Positions 27,351-35,399 of a stretch of DNA of 64,000 nucleotides are shown piece by piece. The stretch lies in NCBI GenBank assembly GCA_025056735.1, contig JANWVR010000012.1:1-64000 (forward strand). Reading direction: 5' to 3'. The position numbers and the translations under genes are program-made. The stretch comes from Saprospiraceae bacterium (GTDB lineage: Bacteria; Bacteroidota; Bacteroidia; Chitinophagales; Saprospiraceae). The notes beneath the pieces were generated by a model that was not told the DNA's origin, searched no databases, and was given only the letters and a program-made list of their open reading frames with translations. Position 1 is the stretch's first letter. The number at the start of each line of letters is the position of its first letter.

Positions 27351-29330
27351 ATGTCCAAACTGCGTTTGCTTGTAGCCCTTTTCCTGTTTTGCGTTGGCAT
27401 GGCCAGCGCTCAGCCCACCGAGGAGTACCTCGATGACCCAGTGTTGTTTACGGTGGGCCAGACGCCCGTTCGAGTGTCCGAATTTTTGCAGATTTACACC
27501 AAGAGCAACCAGCAAAAGGCCGACTTCTCAGAGGCCTCTATGCGCGAGTACTTAGACCTGTACGTCAAGTTCAAGCTCAAGGTGCAGAAGGCGCGCGAAA
27601 TGCGTTTGGATACCCTTCCGGCGTTTCGCAGCGAGTTGGAGGGCTATCGGCGCCAGTTGGCGGCGGCCTACTTAGTGGATCGCGAGGTGACGGAGAAGCT
27701 GATTCGCGAGGCCTACGAACATATGAAACAAGATGTTGAGGTCAGCCACATCCTCGTGCCGTGCAGCCGCGATGCCTTGCCTGCCGATACGCTGGCGGCG
27801 TTTCAGCGTGCCAATACCCTGCTCCAGAGGGCGCTCAAAGGCGCCGACTTTGCCCAGTTGGCTCGCGACAGCTCAGAAGACAAGTCCACTAAGGAGGCCG
27901 GTGGCTATGTAGGCTTCGTTACTGCTTTGCTGCCCGATGGCTATTACGGGTTTGAGAAAGCCATTTACAGCGCTAAGCCTGGTGTTGTGCCCTACGTTGT
28001 GCGCTCGCACCAGGGATATCATATCATTAAGGTACACAGCTTCCGTCCTGCTCGCGGTGAGGTAGAGGTAGCGCACATTCTCATTCGCAAAGGCGACAGC
28101 GAGGAAGCCAACTACCTCAAGCGCCAGCGCGCCGACAGCGCTTACCTTGCCGCGCAGCGCATGCCGTGGGACGAAGCCTGCATGCTCTACTCCGACGATC
28201 AGGTCAGCGCCGCAAAAGGCGGTTACGTAGGCGCTTTCGGCATCAATCGCTACCAGCGTAGCTTTGAAGAGGCCGCCTTTGCCTTAGAAAAGGACGGCGC
28301 CATCTCACCTCCGGTAGAAACCAGCGTGGGCTGGCACATCATCAAACGCCTCGCTCGCCGCACCTTGCCTCCCTTCGAAGAGATGCGCCGCGCCCTGTCA
28401 GAGCGCGTCAAGCGCGATAGCCGTAGCGAAATCGCCCGCCGAAGCCTCATCCAGCGCATCCAACGAGAGGCCAACTTCCGCGAATACCCTCAAAACCTCC
28501 AAACCTGGGCCAGCCAACAGGTGGACTCCATTTTCCACACCTTCCGATGGAAACCCGACTCCACCGCCCCGCAAACGCCGCTTATGCAATACGGCAACCG
28601 CATCTACACCGTGGCCGACTTCGAGGAATTCCTCGCCCGATCCAGCCGCGAACGCATGCGCGGATTGGGCCTGCCCATCGAACAAACCATCGCTACCCTG
28701 TACCAAAACTGGATTGACGAAGCTGCTATTGCTTACGAAGAAAGCCAGTTAGACAAAAAATATCCCGAATTCCGGCACCTTATGCGCGAATACGAAGAGG
28801 GTATGCTCCTTTTCGACGCCGCCAAAATCGAAGTCTGGGACCGTGCCAATACCGACACCGTCGGCCTCCAGCGCTATTTCGATGAACACCTCAAAACCAA
28901 ATACCTATGGGACGAACGCGCCGTCGTCAGCTTCTACACCCTAAAGTCCGAAGACTCCATCCTGCTCAAAAAAGTGCGCGACTTTGCCGCCAAAAATGGG
29001 CCAGAAGACGTTCTGAAAAAATTCAATAAAAAGGGAGAAGTCCTCGTCCGGTTGGAAAAAACCTACGAAAAGGGCCGTAACAAGGACGTGGACAGCATCT
29101 GGCGTGCAGGCGGCATGTCAGAACCCAAACGCGACACCGCCACTAAGACGGCTTCGTTCCTCAAAGTAGAACGCCTGCTGCCACCTTCGCCCAAAGGCCT
29201 TAACGACGCTCGCGGCTATGCGGTAGCCGACTACCAGGACTACTTAGAGAAAAAATGGGTGGAGCAACTGCGCACCCAGTACCCGGTCAAGATCAACGAA
29301 GACGTCCTACAGGCGCTGATTAAGCGATAG
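27351..29330 (+). CDS. Periplasmic peptidyl-prolyl isomerase with two parvulin domains
   Basis: A 659-aa exported protein with signal peptide MSKLRLLVALFLFCVGMASAQ. Two consecutive rotamase (parvulin) domains are readable. The first runs from VEVSHILVPCSR to GYHIIKVHSF with KEAGGYVGFV. The second runs from VEVAHILIRKGDSEEAN to VGWHIIKRLARR with AAKGGYVGAFG. The flanking helical regions resemble SurA/PpiD chaperones. The C-terminal ~300 residues are rich in charged residues and not otherwise recognised. It probably helps outer-membrane or secreted proteins fold, which suits the T9SS cargo in this genome. It has its own promoter. Confidence 0.9.
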   Translation: MSKLRLLVALFLFCVGMASAQPTEEYLDDPVLFTVGQTPVRVSEFLQIYTKSNQQKADFSEASMREYLDLYVKFKLKVQKAREMRLDTLPAFRSELEGYRRQLAAAYLVDREVTEKLIREAYEHMKQDVEVSHILVPCSRDALPADTLAAFQRANTLLQRALKGADFAQLARDSSEDKSTKEAGGYVGFVTALLPDGYYGFEKAIYSAKPGVVPYVVRSHQGYHIIKVHSFRPARGEVEVAHILIRKGDSEEANYLKRQRADSAYLAAQRMPWDEACMLYSDDQVSAAKGGYVGAFGINRYQRSFEEAAFALEKDGAISPPVETSVGWHIIKRLARRTLPPFEEMRRALSERVKRDSRSEIARRSLIQRIQREANFREYPQNLQTWASQQVDSIFHTFRWKPDSTAPQTPLMQYGNRIYTVADFEEFLARSSRERMRGLGLPIEQTIATLYQNWIDEAAIAYEESQLDKKYPEFRHLMREYEEGMLLFDAAKIEVWDRANTDTVGLQRYFDEHLKTKYLWDERAVVSFYTLKSEDSILLKKVRDFAAKNGPEDVLKKFNKKGEVLVRLEKTYEKGRNKDVDSIWRAGGMSEPKRDTATKTASFLKVERLLPPSPKGLNDARGYAVADYQDYLEKKWVEQLRTQYPVKINEDVLQALIKR

Positions 29331-29436
29331 GGTTTCTAAGGACCCGCTCCTCCTTGCCTGTCAGGAGGGAACAAAAGCACCCAGAGGCCCCATCCGATAC
29401 AGACGCATCTGCCGTAGCGTATTTTTTAAGGATAAA

Positions 29437-29892
29437 ATGCTAAAAAAGGACTGGACATCGGTTTGTCGCTCGTTGGAGTACTTCTGCGCGCGCCGCGAAC
29501 GCTCCCCTGCAGCCGTGCGGCGCCGCATGGCTGAATTGGGTCTGGATGAAGTAGCGGCACAAACGCTGTGGGAGCACTTGGTGCGCGACCGTTTCGTGGA
29601 CGAGGAGCGATACGCCTGCGCATTTGCCAACGACAAAATGCGCCTCGAACGCCGAGGCCGCCTACTCATCCGCTGCGCATTGCACCAACAGGGCGTGTCC
29701 CCTGCCGCCATCGAGCGGGCACTCACCGCCCTTGACCCTCAAGAATACGCCGATGCCTTTCGGCAAGCGTTGGCACAGAAACGCCGCTATTACGCTGGCC
29801 ACCCCAACGCCAACCTCAAAGTGCGAGCAGCCCTCCTCCGCGCCGGCTTTGAACCCGAACTCTTCGAGCACTTGAACGACTTGGAAACCTGA
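29437..29892 (+). CDS. recX: Regulatory protein RecX
   Basis: RecX inhibits RecA filament growth and recombinase activity. The 151-aa length and three-helix repeat pattern fit: LEYFCARRERSPAAVRRRMAE, then VRDRFVDEERYACAFANDK, RLLIRCALHQQGVSPAAIERAL and KVRAALLRAGFEPELFE. recA is not nearby, so it is a stand-alone copy. An AAGGA stretch lies just upstream of the ATG. Confidence 0.88.
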   Translation: MLKKDWTSVCRSLEYFCARRERSPAAVRRRMAELGLDEVAAQTLWEHLVRDRFVDEERYACAFANDKMRLERRGRLLIRCALHQQGVSPAAIERALTALDPQEYADAFRQALAQKRRYYAGHPNANLKVRAALLRAGFEPELFEHLNDLET

Positions 29893-29995
29893 TTTTTGAG
29901 TAAAAATGTAATTCAACCACTCAGCGCGATATGCAGTTGAAGAACTAACTTGCTGCGCAAAACGTAACCTTCATTGCTCAAACTGCTGCATCGCT

Positions 29996-30229
29996 ATGAA
30001 AAAGACAAAACTCACCTTACAACAGCTGCAACTGGAGAGTTTCGTAACTGCGCTCGAACCGGAACAAATGGTCCAGGTCAAGGGAGGGCGTTATGAAATT
30101 CGCGGACGCCGCTTTACTTATCGTACGCGCTGGACTTCGGTGGATACGCGCTCCGATGAAATGGAAGGTACCCAGCCCAGCCTCCAGGTGGGCAGCCACC
30201 ACAGCGACACGCCGCGCACAATTTTCTAA
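29996..30229 (+). CDS. Double-glycine leader peptide, RiPP-precursor-like
   Basis: A 77-aa product. The first 32 residues match the leader of Bacteroidota peptide precursors: a basic start, alternating LTLQQLQLESFVTAL, then acidic and polar residues and VKGG, the double-glycine site cut by C39 peptidase transporters. The 45-residue tail is rich in Arg, Ser and Thr and contains no cysteine, so lanthionine rings in the classic sense are not possible. No LanB/LanC-like, radical-SAM, YcaO or C39 transporter gene is in the window. Its stop codon overlaps the stop of the convergent gene at 30226. The function is unknown. Confidence 0.75.
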   Translation: MKKTKLTLQQLQLESFVTALEPEQMVQVKGGRYEIRGRRFTYRTRWTSVDTRSDEMEGTQPSLQVGSHHSDTPRTIF

Positions 30230-31773
30230 CCCGGGCGGCCAGCGTTCTGGCGTCTCCATTTATCGCGGACAACAGAAGCAAATGAACGGCCGTGAGCTTT
30301 GGCTTCTACCCAGGCCTCTAAATCAAACGTTTGCAACAGGGCATACGCTTCGGGCTGGTTGGCCAGCTGGCGTATGTCCTGTTGCATTTTTTGAAAAACC
30401 GCTCGCTGGGCTGCGGCATTGGGTGCGTTGAGCAACTCGCTCATGCCGTGAAAGAAACGCCGCTCCAGTTCGTAGAGGCGCTTTTTGCGGCGCAGCAATT
30501 GGGCGGTCGAACGCAATAGCGACTCCAGCAGCAGGGTATTGCCCATGTCGAAGTGAAGAGCCATGGCCAGAATACGCCCCAAGCTTTGCAGGTCTTCGCG
30601 CTCCAACGTGCGAGGCTGGTTGTTCCAGGCATTCAAATAGGTGAGGGCCCGATCGTAGTCGGCGCATCCAAAGCAGATGTAGCAGTATTGGAAGTAGAAG
30701 CTGGCTGTCTCGTATTCGTGCGAGGCAAAGAGCGTGGCTTCTTGTTGGCAGTGCTCCATCTCGCGGCGGCCTTCGTCGAAGGCGCCGGTGTAGATGCACA
30801 GCGCAAACTTATTGGTGTAGTACTGGCGGTGAATTTTGAGGGCGTCGTCTCGTGTCAAGGGTTTGATCCTCTTGAGTTTATCGAGCGTTTTTTCCACTTC
30901 GTCGTATCGGCTGGTGAGGCCACAGGAGAGGATGTAGTTGCTGAGGGCGGCAATGTAGTCGGCCTGGTTTTCGCGCAGGAAGTGCGGTTGGCTTTCGAGC
31001 AGGCTTACCAAATGTCGTCCGCTGTGGTAGAAGGCCTCGCGTTCGCCGGCGGCGTAATAGCAGAGGTTGAGCGTTCGGTAGCAAAGGACGCGCGCGGTGT
31101 GTGAGCGCGCTTGTTCGGCGCGCTGCAGCAGAGGGTGGCTGCGCAAGGCGCGCAGCTGTTCTTGGCCTTTTTCGGTGTGCAGAAGGGCCTCTCGCTTGAC
31201 CAAAAGATAGGCTTGAAAAAACAGATTTCGATACTCGATGATCTCCGCCAACTGAGCAGCGGCATCGCGCTCGCGCGCTTGCAGCAGGTCCAGCTGTTTG
31301 TGCAGCAAGTCCACGTCCATCTGTGTGTAGGCTAAATGCCTTTGCCAGCGCACGACATCGAGCAAATGAGAAAAGGACTCGTAGCGCTGGGCCAGTTTCT
31401 CCGCTTTGTATAGATAGTTCTGGCAGGCGCCGTAATGCCCGCGCCGATACAGCACAGCAGCGCTCTGCAGCAAGTGATTGAGCCGAAATTCGGCCGAGCG
31501 CTCTGCATCGTAGGCTTGCAGGCTTTTAAGCACTAAGTCGAAGAGGTAAATTTTCAGCTCAGAATATCGCTGGCTGCTCTGGGGGTCGTCAGGGTAAATC
31601 CGTTGGCGCAAGGCCTCATCGTCGAAACGCTCCATGCTGGCCATGGCATCGAACAACAGAGCGTATTTGCTGTGTGCCTGTGCGCTGCCGATAAAGACGT
31701 GAAAATGCCGCTTCTCGGCAGGCGTCAGACTGCGGATGAGGCGGTGCAGCTTATCCGAGGGCGATTTGGCCAT
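30226..31773 (-). CDS. Helical-repeat (TPR-like) cytoplasmic protein
   Basis: A 515-aa protein without signal peptide or membrane helix. The N-terminus DKLHRLIRSLTPAEKRHFHVF matches a recurrent Bacteroidota family that begins with a 'LxxLIKSLTxxEKRYFK' pattern. The rest is almost entirely amphipathic helices in TPR-like pairs (LNHLLQSAAVLYRRGHYG, NYLYKAEKLAQRYESF, TLNLCYYAAGEREAFYHS). No enzyme motif or HTH domain is seen. Function unknown; such arrays bind peptides or proteins. It is convergent with the leader-peptide gene (overlapping stops) and divergent from the LytTR gene. Confidence 0.8.
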   Translation of the reverse strand: MAKSPSDKLHRLIRSLTPAEKRHFHVFIGSAQAHSKYALLFDAMASMERFDDEALRQRIYPDDPQSSQRYSELKIYLFDLVLKSLQAYDAERSAEFRLNHLLQSAAVLYRRGHYGACQNYLYKAEKLAQRYESFSHLLDVVRWQRHLAYTQMDVDLLHKQLDLLQARERDAAAQLAEIIEYRNLFFQAYLLVKREALLHTEKGQEQLRALRSHPLLQRAEQARSHTARVLCYRTLNLCYYAAGEREAFYHSGRHLVSLLESQPHFLRENQADYIAALSNYILSCGLTSRYDEVEKTLDKLKRIKPLTRDDALKIHRQYYTNKFALCIYTGAFDEGRREMEHCQQEATLFASHEYETASFYFQYCYICFGCADYDRALTYLNAWNNQPRTLEREDLQSLGRILAMALHFDMGNTLLLESLLRSTAQLLRRKKRLYELERRFFHGMSELLNAPNAAAQRAVFQKMQQDIRQLANQPEAYALLQTFDLEAWVEAKAHGRSFASVVRDKWRRQNAGRPG

Positions 31774-31810
31774 AATGCGTTCCTTCTTCGAGCGCTAATG
31801 TGCGACAAAA

Positions 31811-31825
31811 CGGCATTTTATGCCG
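31811..31825. promoter_or_regulatory. Inverted repeat in the divergent promoter region
   Basis: CGGCAT-TTT-ATGCCG, a perfect 6-bp palindrome in the 137-bp spacer between the divergent helical-repeat gene and the LytTR gene. It could be an operator; nothing else supports this. Confidence 0.3.
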
Positions 31826-31910
31826 GATGGAAGCAATAAAACAAAGCGCCTCAGAAACCTGATTTATCTCCGCAACTGAACTTGCTGCGAAGAAGAGTGT
31901 CCGGGCACTT

Positions 31911-32411
31911 TTGTGCTTAGAAACGCACAGACAGATGGTAAAAAATGCTCCTGCTATGTTTAAGCCCGTGATCACCACCGTCGCCAAGGATACACCCGAG
32001 CCGTACAATGGCGCTGTTTTGCATCCGCGCTTGCCCCGGCGCCGCCGGATACCTCGAATATCTAAGTGCAAAAAGCTGGCCTTGCCCACCTTAGAAGGGT
32101 TCGTCTTCGAGAAAATGAGCCGCATCTTGTATTTAGAGGCTCAGGGGAATTATACTGCCTTACATCTGTCCGACGGGCGTCAGATATTGCTGTCGCGCAC
32201 GCTGGGCGATATGGATCGCTTGCTGCCGGAGGACCGCTTTGTGCGCATCCATCGTTCGTTTATTGTACATCTCAAGCACGTCGTCCGATACATTCGGAAC
32301 AAGCATGGCTCGGTGGTGCTCTCCAACGGTACAACCCTCAACGTCTCGCCCAATTATCGGGAGACTTTTGTGGTCGTCATGAGCCGCTATTTCTATGGCT
32401 TTCAGCCCTGA
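31911..32411 (+). CDS. Stand-alone LytTR DNA-binding regulator
   Basis: A 166-aa protein whose last ~100 residues are a LytTR domain: RILYLEAQGNYTALHLSDGR, LSRTLGDMDRLLPEDRFVRIHRSFIVHLKHV and GSVVLSNGTTLNVSPNYRETF. The N-terminal ~60 residues are basic and unstructured (HPRLPRRRRIPRIS), with no receiver domain. Single-domain LytTR proteins often act with a membrane partner or bind DNA constitutively. Alternative starts are ATG 31935 and 31956. It is followed by a structured untranslated region and a strong terminator. Confidence 0.88.
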   Translation: MCLETHRQMVKNAPAMFKPVITTVAKDTPEPYNGAVLHPRLPRRRRIPRISKCKKLALPTLEGFVFEKMSRILYLEAQGNYTALHLSDGRQILLSRTLGDMDRLLPEDRFVRIHRSFIVHLKHVVRYIRNKHGSVVLSNGTTLNVSPNYRETFVVVMSRYFYGFQP

Positions 32412-32438
32412 ATAAGACACTCGTTTACCCAAACAAAT

Positions 32439-32497
32439 AAGCATACTACTGCGGCCCAAAAGGCCCAATGATGCTTGCGCAAACATGTAAGCAGTAG
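32439..32497 (+). ncRNA. Possible structured RNA in the 3' region of the LytTR transcript
   Basis: Two mutually exclusive stems can be drawn: AAGCAT (32439-32444) with ATGCTT (32471-32476), or CTACTGC (32446-32452) with GCAGTAG (32491-32497). Both enclose a GGCC-CAAAA-GGCC hairpin (32453-32465). Together with the terminator at 32528 this makes a compact ~120-nt structured tail. It may be an attenuator-like element or a 3'-derived small RNA. Confidence 0.35.
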
Positions 32498-32527
32498 CCT
32501 GACGCGATGTAGGGTTTTGGTTTGGCA

Positions 32528-32559
32528 GCCGGACGGAAAAGCACCGTCCGGCTTTTTTT
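32528..32559 (+). terminator. Strong intrinsic terminator after the LytTR gene
   Basis: GCCGGACGG and CCGTCCGGC (32528-32536, 32544-32552) form a perfect 9-bp GC-rich stem with loop AAAAGCA, followed by T7 (32553-32559). Confidence 0.93.
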
Positions 32560-32624
32560 CGGCCTGTGTAAGCCAGAAAGGCTGCCCGCTCTACCTCCAG
32601 TACGGGCTTTGACCGTCTATGCTA

Positions 32625-32632
32625 TACCTTTG
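32625..32632 (+). promoter_or_regulatory. Bacteroidota -7 promoter element, leaderless context
   Basis: TACCTTTG ends eight bases before the ATG at 32641, so transcription would begin at or within a base or two of the start codon. It lies downstream of a strong terminator, so the next gene needs its own promoter. Confidence 0.5.
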
Positions 32633-32640
32633 TCTTTAGC

Positions 32641-33588
32641 ATGAGCGACGCCAAAGCACTATCCGACTTTTTGCAGTACCTGCTGTCGCAAGACACGTGG
32701 GTGCGTTGGCTTGCAAGCGTCTTACTGGTGGCGACAGTGTGGTTGCTCTGGCGTTTTATAAGACTCATTTTCAGTCATTTATGGCGAATCCTGCGCCGTG
32801 GATGGCATTTTATTTTTGTCTGGAGTTGGTGGCGGATGGCAGTCACAGCCGGCTTGGGCACACTCTTGTGGGCGTTTAGCGATCCTCTGCTGGATATCCT
32901 CCAGGAATTGGAGCAGCGCTATTTGACACCGGTATACCTGGATGCCTTTGCCGAATGGAGCGAGGCGCATCAGGCGGCCATATTGGAGGAGGAATTGCGC
33001 CGTCATACCGACCCCTATGAACACGCAACTGTAGTGCAGCGCACGCGCGAAATGGCAGAAAAGGTCCAGTCTATTCCATTAGCCATTTACGAGGCCGCCT
33101 ACTTGGAATGCGGCCTGGACCCTTTCAAGATGCGCTCCGATGGCATCGCCGCCGGCTGGATACAGTTTACCCGAAAAGGTCTGAACGGCCTGACCTACCA
33201 GGGCAGGCCTGTGGTTTTCGACGATGTGCTGCGCGCTTGCCAGCAACGCAATATTGCTTTCATGATGGACCTCACCGAGCAGTATCTGTTGCGCCGGTAC
33301 GAGCAGGCCGGGCGTCGCCCTCTTCACAACACGATAGACCTCTACCTGGCACTCTTTGCGCCAGCACACATCGGGGCGCCGCACCACCGGGTGGTGTACG
33401 CGGGTTTCGACAACCCTAACTACTATAAAAATGCCGGACTGGACGGCTGGTACGTTGTGCGCACTGCCGAGGGTCGCCAACAAATCTTCAACAAACGCTC
33501 TGCGCGCGATGGGCAGATCACCGTTTGGGAAATATATCTGGCCTTAGAGGCAAGAAAGCGCCGCCTTTTCGCTGCATACGCGCGCTGA
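32641..33588 (+). CDS. Membrane-anchored protein with a lysozyme-fold-like region
   Basis: A 315-aa protein with two N-terminal membrane helices (VRWLASVLLVATVWLLWRF and WWRMAVTAGLGTLLWAF) and a soluble domain. Residues about 140-265 resemble lytic-transglycosylase-type domains. AAYLECGLDPF corresponds to the usual E-S-GLNP motif carrying the catalytic glutamate. It is followed by DGIAAGWIQFTRKGL (the GAxGLxQ block) and a later LYLALFAPAHIGA block. No LysM or other peptidoglycan-binding domain is seen. Peptidoglycan cleavage is an inference from these motifs; otherwise the protein is unknown. Confidence 0.7.
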   Translation: MSDAKALSDFLQYLLSQDTWVRWLASVLLVATVWLLWRFIRLIFSHLWRILRRGWHFIFVWSWWRMAVTAGLGTLLWAFSDPLLDILQELEQRYLTPVYLDAFAEWSEAHQAAILEEELRRHTDPYEHATVVQRTREMAEKVQSIPLAIYEAAYLECGLDPFKMRSDGIAAGWIQFTRKGLNGLTYQGRPVVFDDVLRACQQRNIAFMMDLTEQYLLRRYEQAGRRPLHNTIDLYLALFAPAHIGAPHHRVVYAGFDNPNYYKNAGLDGWYVVRTAEGRQQIFNKRSARDGQITVWEIYLALEARKRRLFAAYAR

Positions 33589-33602
33589 CCCATGTGTTTG
33601 TT

Positions 33603-33620
33603 CCTTTGGCGTCTTTACGG
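33603..33620 (+). repeat. Dispersed CTTTGCG-type element
   Basis: CCTTTGGCGTCTTTACGG, a member of the degenerate CTTTGCGnCTTTnYGG family, lies in the spacer between the lysozyme-like gene and the ABC ATPase gene. Confidence 0.45.
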
Positions 33621-33698
33621 CTGACGCCTTTGCAGAAAATCCGATTATTTAGCGCCTTATGGCTTACTATTGCCGTCTCTTTTACGTGTTTGCGAGAG

Positions 33699-35369
33699 AT
33701 GCCTGCGTTGCCGTTGCTTTCCGTTCGCGACCTGCGCGTTACATTTGGCCTTTCAGGTCAGGGGGTAGAAGCGCTTCGAGGGTTGACATTTGATCTGCAG
33801 GAAGGTGAGTCTTTGGGTATAGTGGGCGAGTCTGGCTCTGGCAAGAGCACGCTGGCGTTGGCGCTGATGGGTTTGCTGCCGATGGGCGCTCGTGCGAGCG
33901 GATCGGTGCTGTTGGGTGGGGCGCCATTTTCGACGCGCATGCGAGGCTGTCAGGTGGGTATGGTGTTTCAGGAGCCGGCCACAGCGTTGCATCCGTTGTT
34001 TCGGTGTGGTTATCAGGTGGAGGAGGTGGTTCGGCAGCATCGAAAACTGTCCTCTCGGGGGGTGCGTCGCGAGGTGCAGGCGTTGCTGGAGCGCGTGCAA
34101 CTGGCTGACTCGGAGCGCATATATCGGGCCTATCCGCATGAGTTGTCGGGCGGTCAGCGGCAGCGGGTGATGCTGGCGATAGCGTTGGCTGGGTCTCCGC
34201 GTCTGCTCATTGCCGATGAGCCGACAACGGCGTTAGACACCGTTACACAGCAAAGCATCTTGCAGTTGCTTCAGGAGTTGCAGCGCGCAGAAGGGCTTTC
34301 GCTATTGCTAATTAGCCACGACCTGGGCGTTGTGGCGCGCGTGGCCGATAAGATGCTTGTCCTGCGCGAGGGCGCGGCAGTAGAGACGGGAGCTGCAGAG
34401 GCATTGTTGCGCCGGCCTCAGCACGCATACACAAAAGGGCTGTTGGCCTGCAGACCCGGCGGCCGGCAGCGTCTTCAGCGGCTGCCCTCGTTGAGCGATA
34501 TGTTGCGTTTGGGCGAAACTTATGTGCCACCTCCACCTGTGTCTGCCGGGGATACGGCGAAGAGGCGGGCACAGCTGTACGCTCTCACGCCCATTGTGCG
34601 TCTGGAGTCGGTAAGTGTGCGCTATCCAGTGCGCCGCTACTTTTGGTCGAGAGCACGGCGGTGGGTGGAGGCCTTGCGCGATCTTTCGTTGGAGATTTTC
34701 CCGGGCGAAATGCTGGGCATTGCCGGCGAGTCTGGCTCGGGCAAGAGTACGCTGGGCCGCGTGGTGGCGGGCCTGCAAATGCCGACGAGCGGCGCAGCAT
34801 ACTACCGAAGCGTACCCTTGGAAAAGATGTTGCCGGCGATGCAGCGCCAGATGCGCCGCGAGGTACAGGTGGTGTTTCAAGACCCTTACCGCTCGCTCAA
34901 CCCGCGCCTGACGGTAGGCGAAGCCTTGCGCGAGCCGATGTGGGCCCATCGCCTGTACGCTACCGAACGCCAATGCCGGCATGCTGCAGCGGAATTGCTG
35001 GAGCGCGTCGGGTTGCCTGCTGATTTCAGCCGGCGCTATCCGCACGAGCTCTCCGGAGGGCAGCGACAGCGTGTCTGCCTGGCTCGGGCACTCTCGGTGC
35101 AGCCGCGCCTGTTGGTGTGCGATGAAATTACCTCCGCCTTAGACGTGTCTGTGCAGGCCGATATCCTCAACCTCTTGCTCGATTTGCAACAGGACTTGGG
35201 GCTAACCGCCGTCTTCATCTCGCATGATCTGAGCGTACTGCACCAGATGTGCGACCGCGTGCTGGTGCTTCGGGAGGGCTGCGCAGAAGCCATAGATACT
35301 CCAGAACACCTGCTCACCAAGCCGCCGACACCCTACGTGCGCAGGCTCGTGGAAGCGCTGCTGCTCTGA
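33699..35369 (+). CDS. Double-domain ABC transporter ATPase, oligopeptide type
   Basis: The start at ATG 33699 (MPALPLLSVRDLRVTFGL) fits the family; the upstream frame is not used. The 556-aa protein carries two complete nucleotide-binding domains of the Dpp/Opp (YejF/GsiA) type. Each has Walker A GESGSGKST and signature LSGGQRQRV. The Walker B sequences are LLIADEPTTALD and LLVCDEITSALD. The peptide-transporter C-terminal extensions (RRPQHAYTKGLLACRPGG and LLTKPPTPYVRRLVEAL) follow each domain. No permease or solute-binding gene is adjacent, so its partners must be elsewhere. Confidence 0.93.
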   Translation: MPALPLLSVRDLRVTFGLSGQGVEALRGLTFDLQEGESLGIVGESGSGKSTLALALMGLLPMGARASGSVLLGGAPFSTRMRGCQVGMVFQEPATALHPLFRCGYQVEEVVRQHRKLSSRGVRREVQALLERVQLADSERIYRAYPHELSGGQRQRVMLAIALAGSPRLLIADEPTTALDTVTQQSILQLLQELQRAEGLSLLLISHDLGVVARVADKMLVLREGAAVETGAAEALLRRPQHAYTKGLLACRPGGRQRLQRLPSLSDMLRLGETYVPPPPVSAGDTAKRRAQLYALTPIVRLESVSVRYPVRRYFWSRARRWVEALRDLSLEIFPGEMLGIAGESGSGKSTLGRVVAGLQMPTSGAAYYRSVPLEKMLPAMQRQMRREVQVVFQDPYRSLNPRLTVGEALREPMWAHRLYATERQCRHAAAELLERVGLPADFSRRYPHELSGGQRQRVCLARALSVQPRLLVCDEITSALDVSVQADILNLLLDLQQDLGLTAVFISHDLSVLHQMCDRVLVLREGCAEAIDTPEHLLTKPPTPYVRRLVEALLL

Positions 35370-35399
35370 CCTCTATTCGTTCCGCTATCCTGGCTCGTT

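Noticed and set aside
29996-30229. Calling the leader peptide a lanthipeptide precursor
   Set aside because: The tail contains no cysteine and no lanthionine synthetase gene is nearby; only the leader resemblance is retained.
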